This document shows positions 19,001 through 27,325 of a stretch of DNA of 64,000 nucleotides, piece by piece; within the stretch, counting starts at the first letter, position 1; every line of letters begins with the position of its first letter. Under the pieces are notes generated by a model. That model saw nothing but the letters and a program-made list of their open reading frames with translations, was not told where the DNA came from and searched no databases. Both the position numbers and the translations under genes were made by a program. Source of the stretch: CAVTJL01 sp963735065 (lineage in GTDB: Bacteria > Pseudomonadota > Alphaproteobacteria > Geminicoccales > Geminicoccaceae); contig CAVTJL010000004.1 in assembly GCA_963735065.1 (NCBI GenBank), positions 1,364,001-1,428,000 on the forward strand. Reading direction: 5' to 3'.

Positions 19001-19768
19001 ATGGCGACGGACGAGCGCAGCTACGAGGCGGGCGGCATCATCTTCCGGGAGGGCGAGCCCAGCACCGAGGTGGGCCTCGTGCTCGAGGGCGAGGTGGAGG
19101 TCGTCAAGGAGACGGCGGGCAGCCCGATCGTGCTTGCGCGCCTGGGCGCCGGCGAGCATGTGGGCGAGATGGGCGTGCTCGAAGGACGCTGGCGCAGCGC
19201 CACCGTGCGCGCGGCGGGCCCGGCGCGGCTGGCCTTCATGCGCCGCGACGCCTTCCTCGAGCGGATCAGCAGCGACCGGGCGATGACGCTGCGCCTGCTG
19301 ACGACGCTGAGCGAGCGCCTGCATCGCACCGACGAGCGGCTGGTGACCGGCCCCGTGCGGACGCCGGCGCTGCCCGTGCCCGCCAGCCAGGCCAATGTCG
19401 CGGTGCGGATTCTGCCGGACTCGCCGCTCATGGAACAGCAGCTGCCGGCCGACGGCGTTGCGGTCGACCGGTTCCCGTTCACGATCGGCCGGCGGCCCAG
19501 CGCCGGCGAGCACGAGCCGCCGGTGGCGGTCGATCTCCTGCTCGACGACAGCCGGCCCTACCGGCTCTCACGCGTGCATCTCTCGCTGATCCAGGTCGCG
19601 GGCGGCGTGGCCGTGAGCGATGCCGCGAGCACGCTCGGCACGGCGGTGGACGGCGCCTATCTGGGCGAGCATTTCGCGAGCGTGCGGGCCACGCTGCACG
19701 AGGGCGAGAACCGGGTCGTGGCCGGTGGCATCGACTCGCCCTTCGCCTTCCGCATCGTGGTGCGCTGA
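19001..19768 (+). CDS. Cyclic nucleotide-binding domain protein with FHA-like C-terminal domain
   Basis: 255 residues from the ATG at 19001 (a GTG two codons upstream is an alternative). Residues ~1-115 form a cNMP-binding fold: FREGEPSTEVGLVLEGEVEV, then LGAGEHVGEMGVLEGRWRSATVRA, the phosphate-binding-cassette region. The C-terminal ~100 residues contain FTIGRRPSAG and SRVHLSLIQVAGGVAVSDAAST, which has the GR..S.H..L spacing of an FHA domain. No kinase or DNA-binding region is seen, so it is likely a sensor/adaptor rather than a CRP-like factor. It follows the CBS-BON gene by 73 bp on the same strand. Confidence 0.75.
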   Translation: MATDERSYEAGGIIFREGEPSTEVGLVLEGEVEVVKETAGSPIVLARLGAGEHVGEMGVLEGRWRSATVRAAGPARLAFMRRDAFLERISSDRAMTLRLLTTLSERLHRTDERLVTGPVRTPALPVPASQANVAVRILPDSPLMEQQLPADGVAVDRFPFTIGRRPSAGEHEPPVAVDLLLDDSRPYRLSRVHLSLIQVAGGVAVSDAASTLGTAVDGAYLGEHFASVRATLHEGENRVVAGGIDSPFAFRIVVR

Positions 19769-19911
19769 CCACCCGCCGACGCCGGCGACGAGACCCCGCG
19801 GGCGCGCCGCAGCGAGGCTCGACAGGGCGTGCGATTGCTGCCACGGTCGCACCGGGATGGCCACCCGAGGCGGCCCTTTCCCGAAGCCCTCCCCCGCCGA
19901 CGGAGTGCCCG

Positions 19912-21006
19912 ATGCGCCTACTCCTTCGCCATGCCCTGACCGCTCTTCTCCTGCTTGCCGCACCCGCCCTGGCCCAGGCCCAGGAGAAGGTCGTCAAGAT
20001 CTACAACTGGTCGGACTATATCGACCCGGGGATCTTGAAGACCTTCACCGAGAAGACCGGCATCAAGGTCATCTACGACGTCTACGACAGCAACGACATC
20101 CTCGAGACCAAGCTGCTCGCCGGCAACACGGGCTACGATCTCGTCGTGCCCTCCTCCTACTTCCTGGCGCGCCAGATCCAGGCCGGCATCTTCAAGGAGC
20201 TGGACTGGTCCAAGATCCCGAACCGCAAGAACCTCGACCCGAAGCTGATGAAGCGGGTCGCCCAGTTCGACCCCGGCAACAAGCATGCCTTCATCTATAT
20301 GTGGGGCACCACGGGCTTCGCCTTCAACGTCGACAAGATCAAGGAGCGCATGCCGGACGCGCCGGTCAACTCGTGGCGCATGCTGTTCGATCCCGCGGTG
20401 GTGAGCAAGTTCAAGGACTGCGGCGTCTATATGCTGGATGCGGCGGACGAGGCCATTCCGGCGGCGCTCAACTTCCTCGGCCTCGATCCCAACAGCACGA
20501 AGCCCGAGGACCTCGACAAGGCCAAGGAGCTTCTGCTCAAGATCCGGCCCAATATCGCCAAGTTCAACTCGAGCGAGGGCATCAATGCGCTCGCCAACGG
20601 CGACATCTGCCTCGCCCAGATCTACTCGGGCGACGCCGGCATCGCCAAGAGTCGGGCCGAGGAGGCCAAGAACGGCGTCAAGATCGTCTACACGATCCCC
20701 AAGGAGGGCACGCAGCTCTGGTTCGACATGATGGCGATGCCCAAGGACGCGCCCGACCCCGAGGCCGGCTATGCCTTCATGAACTATCTGCTGCAGCCCG
20801 AGGTCATCGCCAAGTGCAGCGACTTCGTGACCTATCCGAACGCCGTGCCGGCCTCGCGCAAGCTCATGGACCCGGCCGTCGCGGACAATCCCAAGGTCTA
20901 TCCGCCCGAGGAGATCCTGGACCGGCTCTACGTCAAGCAGCCCTATGGCGCGCGCAGCCAGCGTCTGATCACGCGCATCTGGCAGACAGTGACCACCGGC
21001 GGCTGA
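19912..21006 (+). CDS. potF: Putrescine/polyamine ABC transporter substrate-binding protein
   Basis: 364 residues. Signal peptide MRLLLRHALTALLLLAAPALAQA, then the hallmark start of mature PotD/PotF proteins, KVVKIYNWSDYIDPGILKTF. Also seen is YDLVVPSSYFLARQIQAGIF and the C-terminal MNYLLQPEVIAKCSDFVTYPNAV, where relatives place ligand-contacting residues. It is periplasmic and delivers putrescine or another polyamine to the downstream PotGHI-type transporter, which starts 34 bp later. PotF versus PotD (spermidine) specificity is inferred from overall resemblance. Confidence 0.9.
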   Translation: MRLLLRHALTALLLLAAPALAQAQEKVVKIYNWSDYIDPGILKTFTEKTGIKVIYDVYDSNDILETKLLAGNTGYDLVVPSSYFLARQIQAGIFKELDWSKIPNRKNLDPKLMKRVAQFDPGNKHAFIYMWGTTGFAFNVDKIKERMPDAPVNSWRMLFDPAVVSKFKDCGVYMLDAADEAIPAALNFLGLDPNSTKPEDLDKAKELLLKIRPNIAKFNSSEGINALANGDICLAQIYSGDAGIAKSRAEEAKNGVKIVYTIPKEGTQLWFDMMAMPKDAPDPEAGYAFMNYLLQPEVIAKCSDFVTYPNAVPASRKLMDPAVADNPKVYPPEEILDRLYVKQPYGARSQRLITRIWQTVTTGG

Positions 21007-21040
21007 TCCGGGCCGGGCACGGGCTCGTGGCGCAGCCGCA

Positions 21041-22204
21041 ATGAGCGTCAGCAGCGCAAGGCAGCGCCCGGGCGGGCAGCGGGCGCTCGAGCCCTGGCAG
21101 GATCCGGGCGCCGCCCCCTTCGTGCGGATCGCCGGGGTCACCAAGCGGTTCGGCGAGGTCTACGCGGTCGACAACATCTCGATCGACATCTACCGGGGCG
21201 AGTTCTTCGCGCTCCTGGGCCCGTCCGGCTGCGGCAAGACCACGCTGCTGCGCATGCTGGCGGGCTTCGAGAGGCCGACTACGGGCCAGATCTGGATCGA
21301 CGGTCAGGACATGTCGGCCGTGCCGCCCTGGCGGCGGCCGGTCAACATGATGTTCCAGTCCTATGCCCTCTTCCCGCATATGAGCGTCGAGGCCAATGTG
21401 GGCTTCGGGCTGCGCCAGGAGGGCGTGGCGCGTCCGGAGGTCAAGCGGCGGGTGGCCGAGGCGCTGGCGCTGGTGCGGCTCGAGGCGCAGGCGCGGCGCC
21501 GGCCCGACCAGCTCTCGGGCGGCCAGCGGCAACGCGTGGCACTGGCCCGGGCGATCGTCAAGCGACCCAAGCTCGTGCTTCTCGACGAGCCGCTGGCGGC
21601 GCTCGACAAGAAGCTGCGCGAGCGCACCCAGTTCGAGCTCGTCAACATCCAAGAAAGCCTCGGCATCACCTTCGTGATCGTGACGCACGACCAGGAGGAG
21701 GCGATGACCGTGTCGACCCGCATGGCCGTGATGAACGAGGGGCAGGTCGTCCAGGTCGGCACGCCGTCCGAGATCTACGAGTACCCGGCCTCGCGCTTCG
21801 TCGCCGACTTCATCGGCGACGTGAACATGCTGGAGGCGCGGGTGCGGGAGACGGGTCAGCACGAGATGCGGCTCGACTCGGCGCAGGCCGGCTGTGAGAT
21901 CGTGGCCGACCGGGCGATCGCGGCCGTGGCGGGCGAGACGGCCTGGGTCGCTGTGCGCCCCGAGAAGCTGGAGATCACCCAGGAGCCGCCCGCACCCGCG
22001 GGCAGTCCCAACATGATGGTCGGCACGGTCGCGGACATCGCCTATCTGGGCGACGTCTCGATCTACCATGTGCGCCTCGACAGCGGGGCGGTGGTGCGGG
22101 CCACCGCCACCAACCGCCTGCGGCTGATCGAGAGGCCCATCAGCTGGGAGGACCGGGTCTGGCTGAGCTGGCGACCGGACGCGAGCGGCGTGCTCAAGCA
22201 GTGA
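21041..22204 (+). CDS. potG: Polyamine ABC transporter ATP-binding protein
   Basis: 387 residues. Walker A is GPSGCGKTT (60-68), the signature is LSGGQRQRVALARAI, Walker B is LVLLDEPLAALD, followed by an H-loop in VTHDQEEAM. The C-terminal ~120 residues form a TOBE-like domain (WVAVRPEKLEITQE). This is a standard PotA/PotG architecture. Its stop overlaps the GTG start of the next gene (GTGA). Confidence 0.92.
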   Translation: MSVSSARQRPGGQRALEPWQDPGAAPFVRIAGVTKRFGEVYAVDNISIDIYRGEFFALLGPSGCGKTTLLRMLAGFERPTTGQIWIDGQDMSAVPPWRRPVNMMFQSYALFPHMSVEANVGFGLRQEGVARPEVKRRVAEALALVRLEAQARRRPDQLSGGQRQRVALARAIVKRPKLVLLDEPLAALDKKLRERTQFELVNIQESLGITFVIVTHDQEEAMTVSTRMAVMNEGQVVQVGTPSEIYEYPASRFVADFIGDVNMLEARVRETGQHEMRLDSAQAGCEIVADRAIAAVAGETAWVAVRPEKLEITQEPPAPAGSPNMMVGTVADIAYLGDVSIYHVRLDSGAVVRATATNRLRLIERPISWEDRVWLSWRPDASGVLKQ

Positions 22205-23145
22205 GCGGGGACGCGCCGCCGCCGTCGAGGCTGAGCCGGCTCGGCGGCGCGCTGGTCGGCCGGTCCGGCCGGGCGCTCGTCGTCCTCGTCCCCTACCTCT
22301 GGCTTTTTCTTTTCTTCCTCATCCCGTTCGTGATCGTCCTCAAGATCAGCGTCTCCGAATCGGCGATCGCCCAGCCGCCCTATCTGCCGATCTGGTCGCT
22401 CGTCGACGACGCGGGCGAGCGCCTCCTCCGCGTCAGCCTCGATCTCTCGAACTATCTGCGCATCCTGGGCGACAGCCTCTATGTGCGGGCCTATCTGAAC
22501 TCGGTCAGGATCGCCGCCACCTCGACCGTCCTCACCCTTCTGATCGGCTTTCCCATCGCCTACGGCATCGCCCGGGCCACGGATCGCTGGCGGCCGATGC
22601 TGCTGATGATGGTGGTGCTGCCGTTTTGGACCTCGTTCCTGATCCGCGTCTACGCCTGGATCGGCATCCTCAAGAACGACGGGCTGCTCAACGCAGTTCT
22701 CTTGTGGCTGGGCGTCATCAAGACGCCGCTCGTGATCTACAATACCGAGATCGCCGTCCATATCGGCATCGTCTACTCCTACCTGCCGTTCATGATCCTG
22801 CCGCTCTACGCCAACCTCGAGAAGCATGACGGCGCGCTGATCGAGGCCGCGGTCGATCTGGGCTGCCCGCCCTCGCGGGCCTTCTGGCGGATCACCGTGC
22901 CGCTTGCCCTGCCCGGCATCATCGCCGGGTCGTTTCTCGTCTTCATCCCGGCGGTGGGCGAGTTCGTGATCCCCGACCTGTTGGGCGGCTCGTCGACACT
23001 GATGATCGGGCGCACCCTCTGGCTCGAGTTCTTCAACAACCGCGACTGGCCCACGGCCTCGGCCGTGGCCACTCTCCTTCTCCTCGTGCTGGTCGTGCCG
23101 ATCGTCCTCTTCCAGCGCTTCCAGGCCGACCGGGGGGTCGGCTGA
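22201..23145 (+). CDS. potH: Polyamine ABC transporter permease (first subunit)
   Basis: 314 residues starting with GTG at 22201, which overlaps the ATPase stop. There are about six membrane spans. The EAA loop reads EAAVDLGCPPSRAFWRITVPLALPG. The PotB/PotH-like segment GEFVIPDLLGGSSTLMIG is present. It forms the channel with the PotI-type partner. The next gene overlaps by one base. Confidence 0.9.
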   Translation: MSGDAPPPSRLSRLGGALVGRSGRALVVLVPYLWLFLFFLIPFVIVLKISVSESAIAQPPYLPIWSLVDDAGERLLRVSLDLSNYLRILGDSLYVRAYLNSVRIAATSTVLTLLIGFPIAYGIARATDRWRPMLLMMVVLPFWTSFLIRVYAWIGILKNDGLLNAVLLWLGVIKTPLVIYNTEIAVHIGIVYSYLPFMILPLYANLEKHDGALIEAAVDLGCPPSRAFWRITVPLALPGIIAGSFLVFIPAVGEFVIPDLLGGSSTLMIGRTLWLEFFNNRDWPTASAVATLLLLVLVVPIVLFQRFQADRGVG

Positions 23146-23949
23146 TGCGCCGTGGGCTCACCGCCGTCACGGCGACCTCGCTGACCTTGGGCTTCGCCTT
23201 TCTCTACCTGCCGATCCTCATCCTCATCATCTACTCCTTCAACGCCTCGAAGCTGGTGACGGTCTGGGGCGGCTTCTCCCTGCACTGGTACAGGGCGCTC
23301 CTCCAGGACGGCCAGATGCTCAATTCGGTCTGGACGACCTTGCGGATCGCCCTGCTGAGCTCGACGCTGGCGCTGGTGCTGGGCACGCTCGCCGGCGTCG
23401 TCCTGGTGCGCATGGGCCTCTTCCGCGGCCGCACGCTCTTTCACCGGCATGATCTATGCCCCGCTCGTCATGCCGGACGTGATCCTCGGCCTCTCGCTGC
23501 TGCTGCTCTTCGTCTCGCTCGACGTGGCGCGGGGCTACTGGACGATCACGATCGCGCACACGACCTTCTCGCTCTGCTACGTGGCGGTCGTCGTCCAGTC
23601 GCGCCTCCTCACCTTCGACCGCTCGCTCGAGGAGGCGGCGATGGACCTGGGGGCACCGCCGCTCCGGACCTTCCTGCTCGTCACCCTGCCGATCATCGCC
23701 CCTGCCCTCGTCGGCGGCTGGCTCCTCGCCTTCACCCTCTCGCTCGACGACCTCGTGATCGCGAGCTTCACGACCGGCCCGGGCGCCACGACCCTGCCGA
23801 TGCGCATCTACAGCCAGGTCCGCCTCGGCGTGACGCCCGAGATCAACGCCATCTCGACCATTCTCGTGGCCGTCGTGACGGTGGGCGTCATCATCGCCTC
23901 CCTCCTGCAGAAGAGGCGGCTGATGAAAGCGGGCATCGACCCGCGCTGA
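23145..23949 (+). pseudogene. potI: Polyamine ABC transporter permease (second subunit), frameshifted
   Basis: The first ~99 codons, from ATG 23145, read as a PotC/PotI permease N-terminus (FLYLPILILIIYSFNASKL, then LGTLAGVVLVRMGLFRGRTLF). At 23439-23441 a TTT run has one T more than expected: CTCTTTCACCGG instead of CTCTTCACCGG. Removing one T joins smoothly to TGMIYAPLVMPDVILGLSLL, the EAA loop EEAAMDLGAPPLRTFLLVTL and a normal end at 23949, giving ~267 residues, the usual size. As written, the frame runs on to 24065 with nonsense. Either the transporter is inactivated or the base is a sequencing error; the rest of the operon is intact. Confidence 0.85.
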
Positions 23950-24002
23950 GGTCGACCCGCCGGCACAGCGTCGCTGCGACGCAAGGCGGCCGAAAATCGA
24001 TG

Positions 24003-25103
24003 CTAAGTGCCCAGCCAGAGCCGGTGGAGCATTTCTGCACCGCGGCGATACCCGCCGGGCGATGAGATCGCCTCGGCCCGTGCAGCGCGCGCCTCGGGCG
24101 ATAGGAGCAGAGGCATAACCTGAGCTCGGGCGAACGAAACGAACCGGCGGAGCCGCCGATCATATGCCATCTGCGATCGGAGCCACAGATGACGGCACAG
24201 ACGACGCTCCACCGGCAGCGCCGCCACCAAGCCGGGGAAGAGCCGGCTTGCGAGCCCAAGCTGGCTTCGTGCCCAGTGGCCGATGCCCAGCTTGTCGGCG
24301 CGCCTCACAACCAGCTCCACGGACTCCGCATCGCGACCCAAAAGCGCCGTCTCGAGGACATTGCGGAGCAGGAACAAGCCAGAGGCCGTCTCGCACCGGT
24401 CGTGGCCAATGAGATGGGCCAGCTGGTCCACGCCCTGCGGCACGCGTACCCGCACGCCGTCGAGAGTCAGCGGGCGCGAGCTCTCGAGGATTGAGTCGGC
24501 GAGGCAGAATTGCTTGTGCCTGGGCAAGAGGTCGCCGTGCAGATCGAGGGTGGCGGCTGCGCCCGGGCGCCACATCGGCGGCAGCTGATGGTGGTGCTCC
24601 GGCCAGCGCCCGTCAATGTCCTGGCAGACATAGCCAGAGCCGCGCAGACATGCGGCCACCTCTGACAGGCGGTGACGGGGCACCAGAAGATCGAGATCAC
24701 GCAGAAAGCGCCAGCCCGGGTCGGGATAAAGGCCGTCGACGAGCCGGATGGTCCCCTTGAGGAGCACAGGCTCTATCCCGATCCCATTGAGGAAGCCGGT
24801 GGCCGTCACCAGCTCTGCCAGCAAGATGCGGTTCCGCTGCGCGTTGCCGGAGCGGATGACCTCGAGATAGGTCGCGAAGTCCTCCGGGAGACGGCGTGCG
24901 AGCTCGGGTTCGGCCGCGACAAAGCCGGCAAGCGCGGGCGTCACGAGGTTGCGCCCCGACAGCGCCGCGAGTGCGACATGATCGATATGCGGGTCGGCGA
25001 GTGCCGCGGCGGTGTCCAGTCCCGCCCTGCACCCGCTGACGCCGGCCGTGAGACAGGCACAGAGGATGCCGAGGGGCGTCGGCGAGCGCGGCCGCCCGAT
25101 CAC
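24003..25103 (-). CDS. Nucleotidyltransferase-fold protein (NTP_transf_5 type), HprK-cassette partner
   Basis: 366 residues from the GTG at 25103, which overlaps the upstream kinase stop (GTGA). The segment EPVLLKGTIRLVDGLYPDPG followed by RFLRDLDLLVPRHRL matches the active-site region of the uncharacterised nucleotidyltransferase family PF14907 (K..., then D-x-D in RDLDLLV). Such proteins accompany HPr-kinase-like proteins in RiPP-type clusters, for example kinase-bearing lasso peptide loci. The target could be a phosphorylated peptide. It is the last gene of a coupled minus-strand cassette; the frameshifted potI gene is convergent with it. Confidence 0.8.
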   Translation of the reverse strand: MIGRPRSPTPLGILCACLTAGVSGCRAGLDTAAALADPHIDHVALAALSGRNLVTPALAGFVAAEPELARRLPEDFATYLEVIRSGNAQRNRILLAELVTATGFLNGIGIEPVLLKGTIRLVDGLYPDPGWRFLRDLDLLVPRHRLSEVAACLRGSGYVCQDIDGRWPEHHHQLPPMWRPGAAATLDLHGDLLPRHKQFCLADSILESSRPLTLDGVRVRVPQGVDQLAHLIGHDRCETASGLFLLRNVLETALLGRDAESVELVVRRADKLGIGHWARSQLGLASRLFPGLVAALPVERRLCRHLWLRSQMAYDRRLRRFVSFARAQVMPLLLSPEARAARAEAISSPGGYRRGAEMLHRLWLGT

Positions 25104-26263
25104 GCGCTGGCCCGGTCGATCTGCACCTCTTGCGGCGCCTCGCCAGCGACGAGCTCTCGGACTGCGGCCACGCCGTCCTCAAGACAGCCGTAGGTGAGCT
25201 CGAAGCTGCGGACCCCCTGCAGCCAGTCAAGGAACTCCGCCAGGGCGGCATCGCTCGCGGGCAGCACGCTACCGCTGCTCACGAGCCGCGTCAGGGCTCC
25301 CTCGAGGTCGAGCCTCGCGCTCGACGTAGTGGCGCCCTCGCGGAACCTGGGAAAGAGCAGCGCGGCAGACGGTCTGCCGACCGAAGGAGTCGTGCTCACC
25401 GACCCGCCCAACCACAGATGCCGCATCGTCCGTCCGCCGAACTGGACGACAGGCTGGCTCATCAGCTCGGGAAAGAGCCGAGCGACCACGGACCAGCTCC
25501 CGCGCTTGAAGCTCGCGGCCGTCCGAACCGGCCAGACCAGGCCGCTCGTGGCCTGCAAGGGAACGAGATCATCGGCAACAAAGCCGAGGCCGTCACGCAC
25601 AAGACCGGCAAGCAAAGTGCTCTTGCCGGCCCCGCTCGGCCCGGCGATCAAGATGGTTCCCGCGGGTGCCGCCACCGCACTGGCATGCAGCAGGCACAGC
25701 CAAGGCTTGGGCGAGGCGCGAACGATCTCCCGCAGGAGCAGCCAGCGCGCGCCCGGCGCCCCGGGCGCGAAGGCAACATGCCCAGCCCGAGACCAAACGA
25801 CGAACTCCCCGGCGTGGCGGTCGACCTTGAGCCAATCAGCCGGCTCGCCGTCGTCTCGGGCCTCCGCAGGATCGGCGAGCAGGCCGACCGAGGTGGCAAG
25901 GCCGCGTGTATAGATCGTCACCCTTATCGGGACATCGATGAGGCGGTAGACCGTATCGAGGCAGGGCGTACCTGCCGGCGCCCGGACCGGCGCCATGTCG
26001 CTCGCCGGCTCGGCCGGCCCGAGGAGATCCGCCCGCCCGAGTGCGGCCACATAGCTCTCGACATCGTGCTGCGCCGATTGCGGACCGGCGCCGTGCTCCA
26101 TCACGAGACGTGTCGCGATAGCCGTGGCCGAGCTGCCCTCGCGAAGCATCTGCCAGGTCCGCGCCGCCGTAAGATTGAGCCGGTAGATCCGTCCGCTTCG
26201 CGCATCATGGATCAGTGCGCCTCCCGCCAGTGGCGCCGTCGCTATGCCGTCCGGGATCCTCAT
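25100..26263 (-). CDS. PqqD-like domain fused to HPr-kinase-like domain
   Basis: 387 residues from the ATG at 26263. A GTG at 26335 would add 24 residues, but the ATG overlaps the upstream short ORF stop (ATGA) and fits the domain start. Residues ~1-85 are PqqD-like (GALIHDARSGRIYRLNLTAA, then a winged-helix-like stretch). Residues ~150-330 are HprK-like: Walker A GPSGAGKST at 208-216, LLHASAV before it, and DDLVPL at 231-236, where HPr kinases carry the catalytic acidic pair. PqqD domains bind RiPP leader peptides, and HprK-like domains phosphorylate Ser. The fusion predicts a kinase that recruits its own peptide substrate. The partner is the nucleotidyltransferase gene downstream. Confidence 0.85.
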   Translation of the reverse strand: MRIPDGIATAPLAGGALIHDARSGRIYRLNLTAARTWQMLREGSSATAIATRLVMEHGAGPQSAQHDVESYVAALGRADLLGPAEPASDMAPVRAPAGTPCLDTVYRLIDVPIRVTIYTRGLATSVGLLADPAEARDDGEPADWLKVDRHAGEFVVWSRAGHVAFAPGAPGARWLLLREIVRASPKPWLCLLHASAVAAPAGTILIAGPSGAGKSTLLAGLVRDGLGFVADDLVPLQATSGLVWPVRTAASFKRGSWSVVARLFPELMSQPVVQFGGRTMRHLWLGGSVSTTPSVGRPSAALLFPRFREGATTSSARLDLEGALTRLVSSGSVLPASDAALAEFLDWLQGVRSFELTYGCLEDGVAAVRELVAGEAPQEVQIDRASA

Positions 26264-26487
26264 CGCGCCCTCAATGGCAGCGTCGGGCGCTCGCGGGAGG
26301 GACCCTTCCAGGCCGTCTGACACGCGCCCTGGCACCGCCCGGCCGTACCCGGCGGCTCTGATGCCAGCTTCAACTCGGGAGCCACATCAGCGAGCCGTCC
26401 GATCCGGGCCACGGCCTCCCGACATCCCTTGGCCTTCGCTACGGTGGCGACATCGTTGGTGGCTTGGGTTTCCGCCTTGCCTTGCAT
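26260..26487 (-). CDS. Short ORF coupled to the PqqD-HprK gene; candidate modified peptide (copy 1)
   Basis: Up to 75 codons from ATG 26487 (MQGKAETQATND), or about 50 from an internal GTG (MARIGRLADVAPELK). The stop TGA overlaps the kinase ATG, as expected for a cognate precursor gene. The block REAVARIGRLADVAP is 11/16 identical to REAMAKIGRFAYVAP in the ORF at 26859-27008, and the underlying DNA is about 80% identical over 45 bp, so the two are duplicates. It contains three Cys and several Ser/Thr as possible acceptors. The exact start is uncertain and expression is unproven. Confidence 0.45.
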   Translation of the reverse strand: MQGKAETQATNDVATVAKAKGCREAVARIGRLADVAPELKLASEPPGTAGRCQGACQTAWKGPSRERPTLPLRAR

Positions 26488-26858
26488 CCAGCGCGTTCCC
26501 GGCCCGGTTCAATGCACAAACACCGGAAGGCGTCCACAAACCTCGAACACTGCGCAATTAGGTGTAACGCCGCCCGCGAGGCGCGGTGGCTCCGCTCTGC
26601 TGGGGTAGCTCGCTCCAAAAGAGGCGGAAGGTGCGGCATGTGCGCGAGGGTCAGGCTGGGCACGGAAAGCGCCCGGCTTGTCGTCATGCATCGCCTTCCA
26701 GCCACCCCTCCTAGATGAGGGCAAACCCGATCTTGCACGCCACCGCAACTCGCGCCCTGGCGACGACGGCCTCGCTCGTCATCGTCAGCCCCAAAAGGCG
26801 CGTAGGACGGGTTGCTAACGACACTTGTGCCTTTATGCGAAGCACCCGACGCGACAGC
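26488..26858. other. Region between the two candidate peptide ORFs
   Basis: About 370 bp. Short frames on both strands exist but have shadow composition, and I accept none. It should contain the promoter of the kinase cassette. No palindromic operator is evident. Confidence 0.3.
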
Positions 26859-27008
26859 TCAGCGTCTTCTGCCGCGTGGGCCATAGTGGACGTGATTTCT
26901 GTCGCCGTGCCCATAGCCTGGCCGGACGCCGTATGCCGCGGCCGCGAGCGGCTCGGTCAGCAGGGCCATGGCCGGAGCCACGTAGGCGAACCGTCCGATC
27001 TTGGCCAT
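26859..27008 (-). CDS. Short ORF paralogous to the cassette peptide; candidate modified peptide (copy 2)
   Basis: 49 codons from ATG 27008. It starts MAKIGRFAYVAPAMALL, then TEPLAAAAYG, and ends in a Gly/His/Tyr/Arg-rich tail (GYGHGDRNHVHYGPRG). The helical N-half and low-complexity, functional-group-rich C-half look like a leader/core layout. The purine run GGGAGG lies only 2 nt before the ATG, too close for an ideal ribosome site, so a start farther upstream (frame open to 27155) is possible. It shares an 80%-identical DNA block with copy 1. No family is recognised; confidence rests on the duplication and the neighbouring kinase. Confidence 0.45.
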   Translation of the reverse strand: MAKIGRFAYVAPAMALLTEPLAAAAYGVRPGYGHGDRNHVHYGPRGRRR

Positions 27009-27325
27009 GGCCTCCCGGCGCGTGTCGACGCCTGGCCCACGATCGGTTGCGTCACCACCAAGGGGATCAGGTCTCTCCGGCATCTCTCGCGCTCCGTCGC
27101 CAGCCCTCAACCTGAGCGACAGTCTATGCGGGCTACCAGGACAGGGAACTGCCACGTTAGCCGTAGGCTACCCATCCCATGCGAGGATCGGCGGGCGGCC
27201 GCCGGGGCTGAGCGCTGGCAAGAAAGTCACGCAGCGTCCCAGCGTGGTGACCACCTCGCGCGGCGCGGCGGCTACACTAGCGACGCGGCGCCCGGAGCGG
27301 GCTGCCCTAGGCGATTGGCCTGGCG

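Noticed and set aside
26711..26914. 67-codon minus-strand frame as a third candidate peptide
   Set aside because: It lacks the block shared by the other two, overlaps copy 2 in another frame and has no ribosome site.
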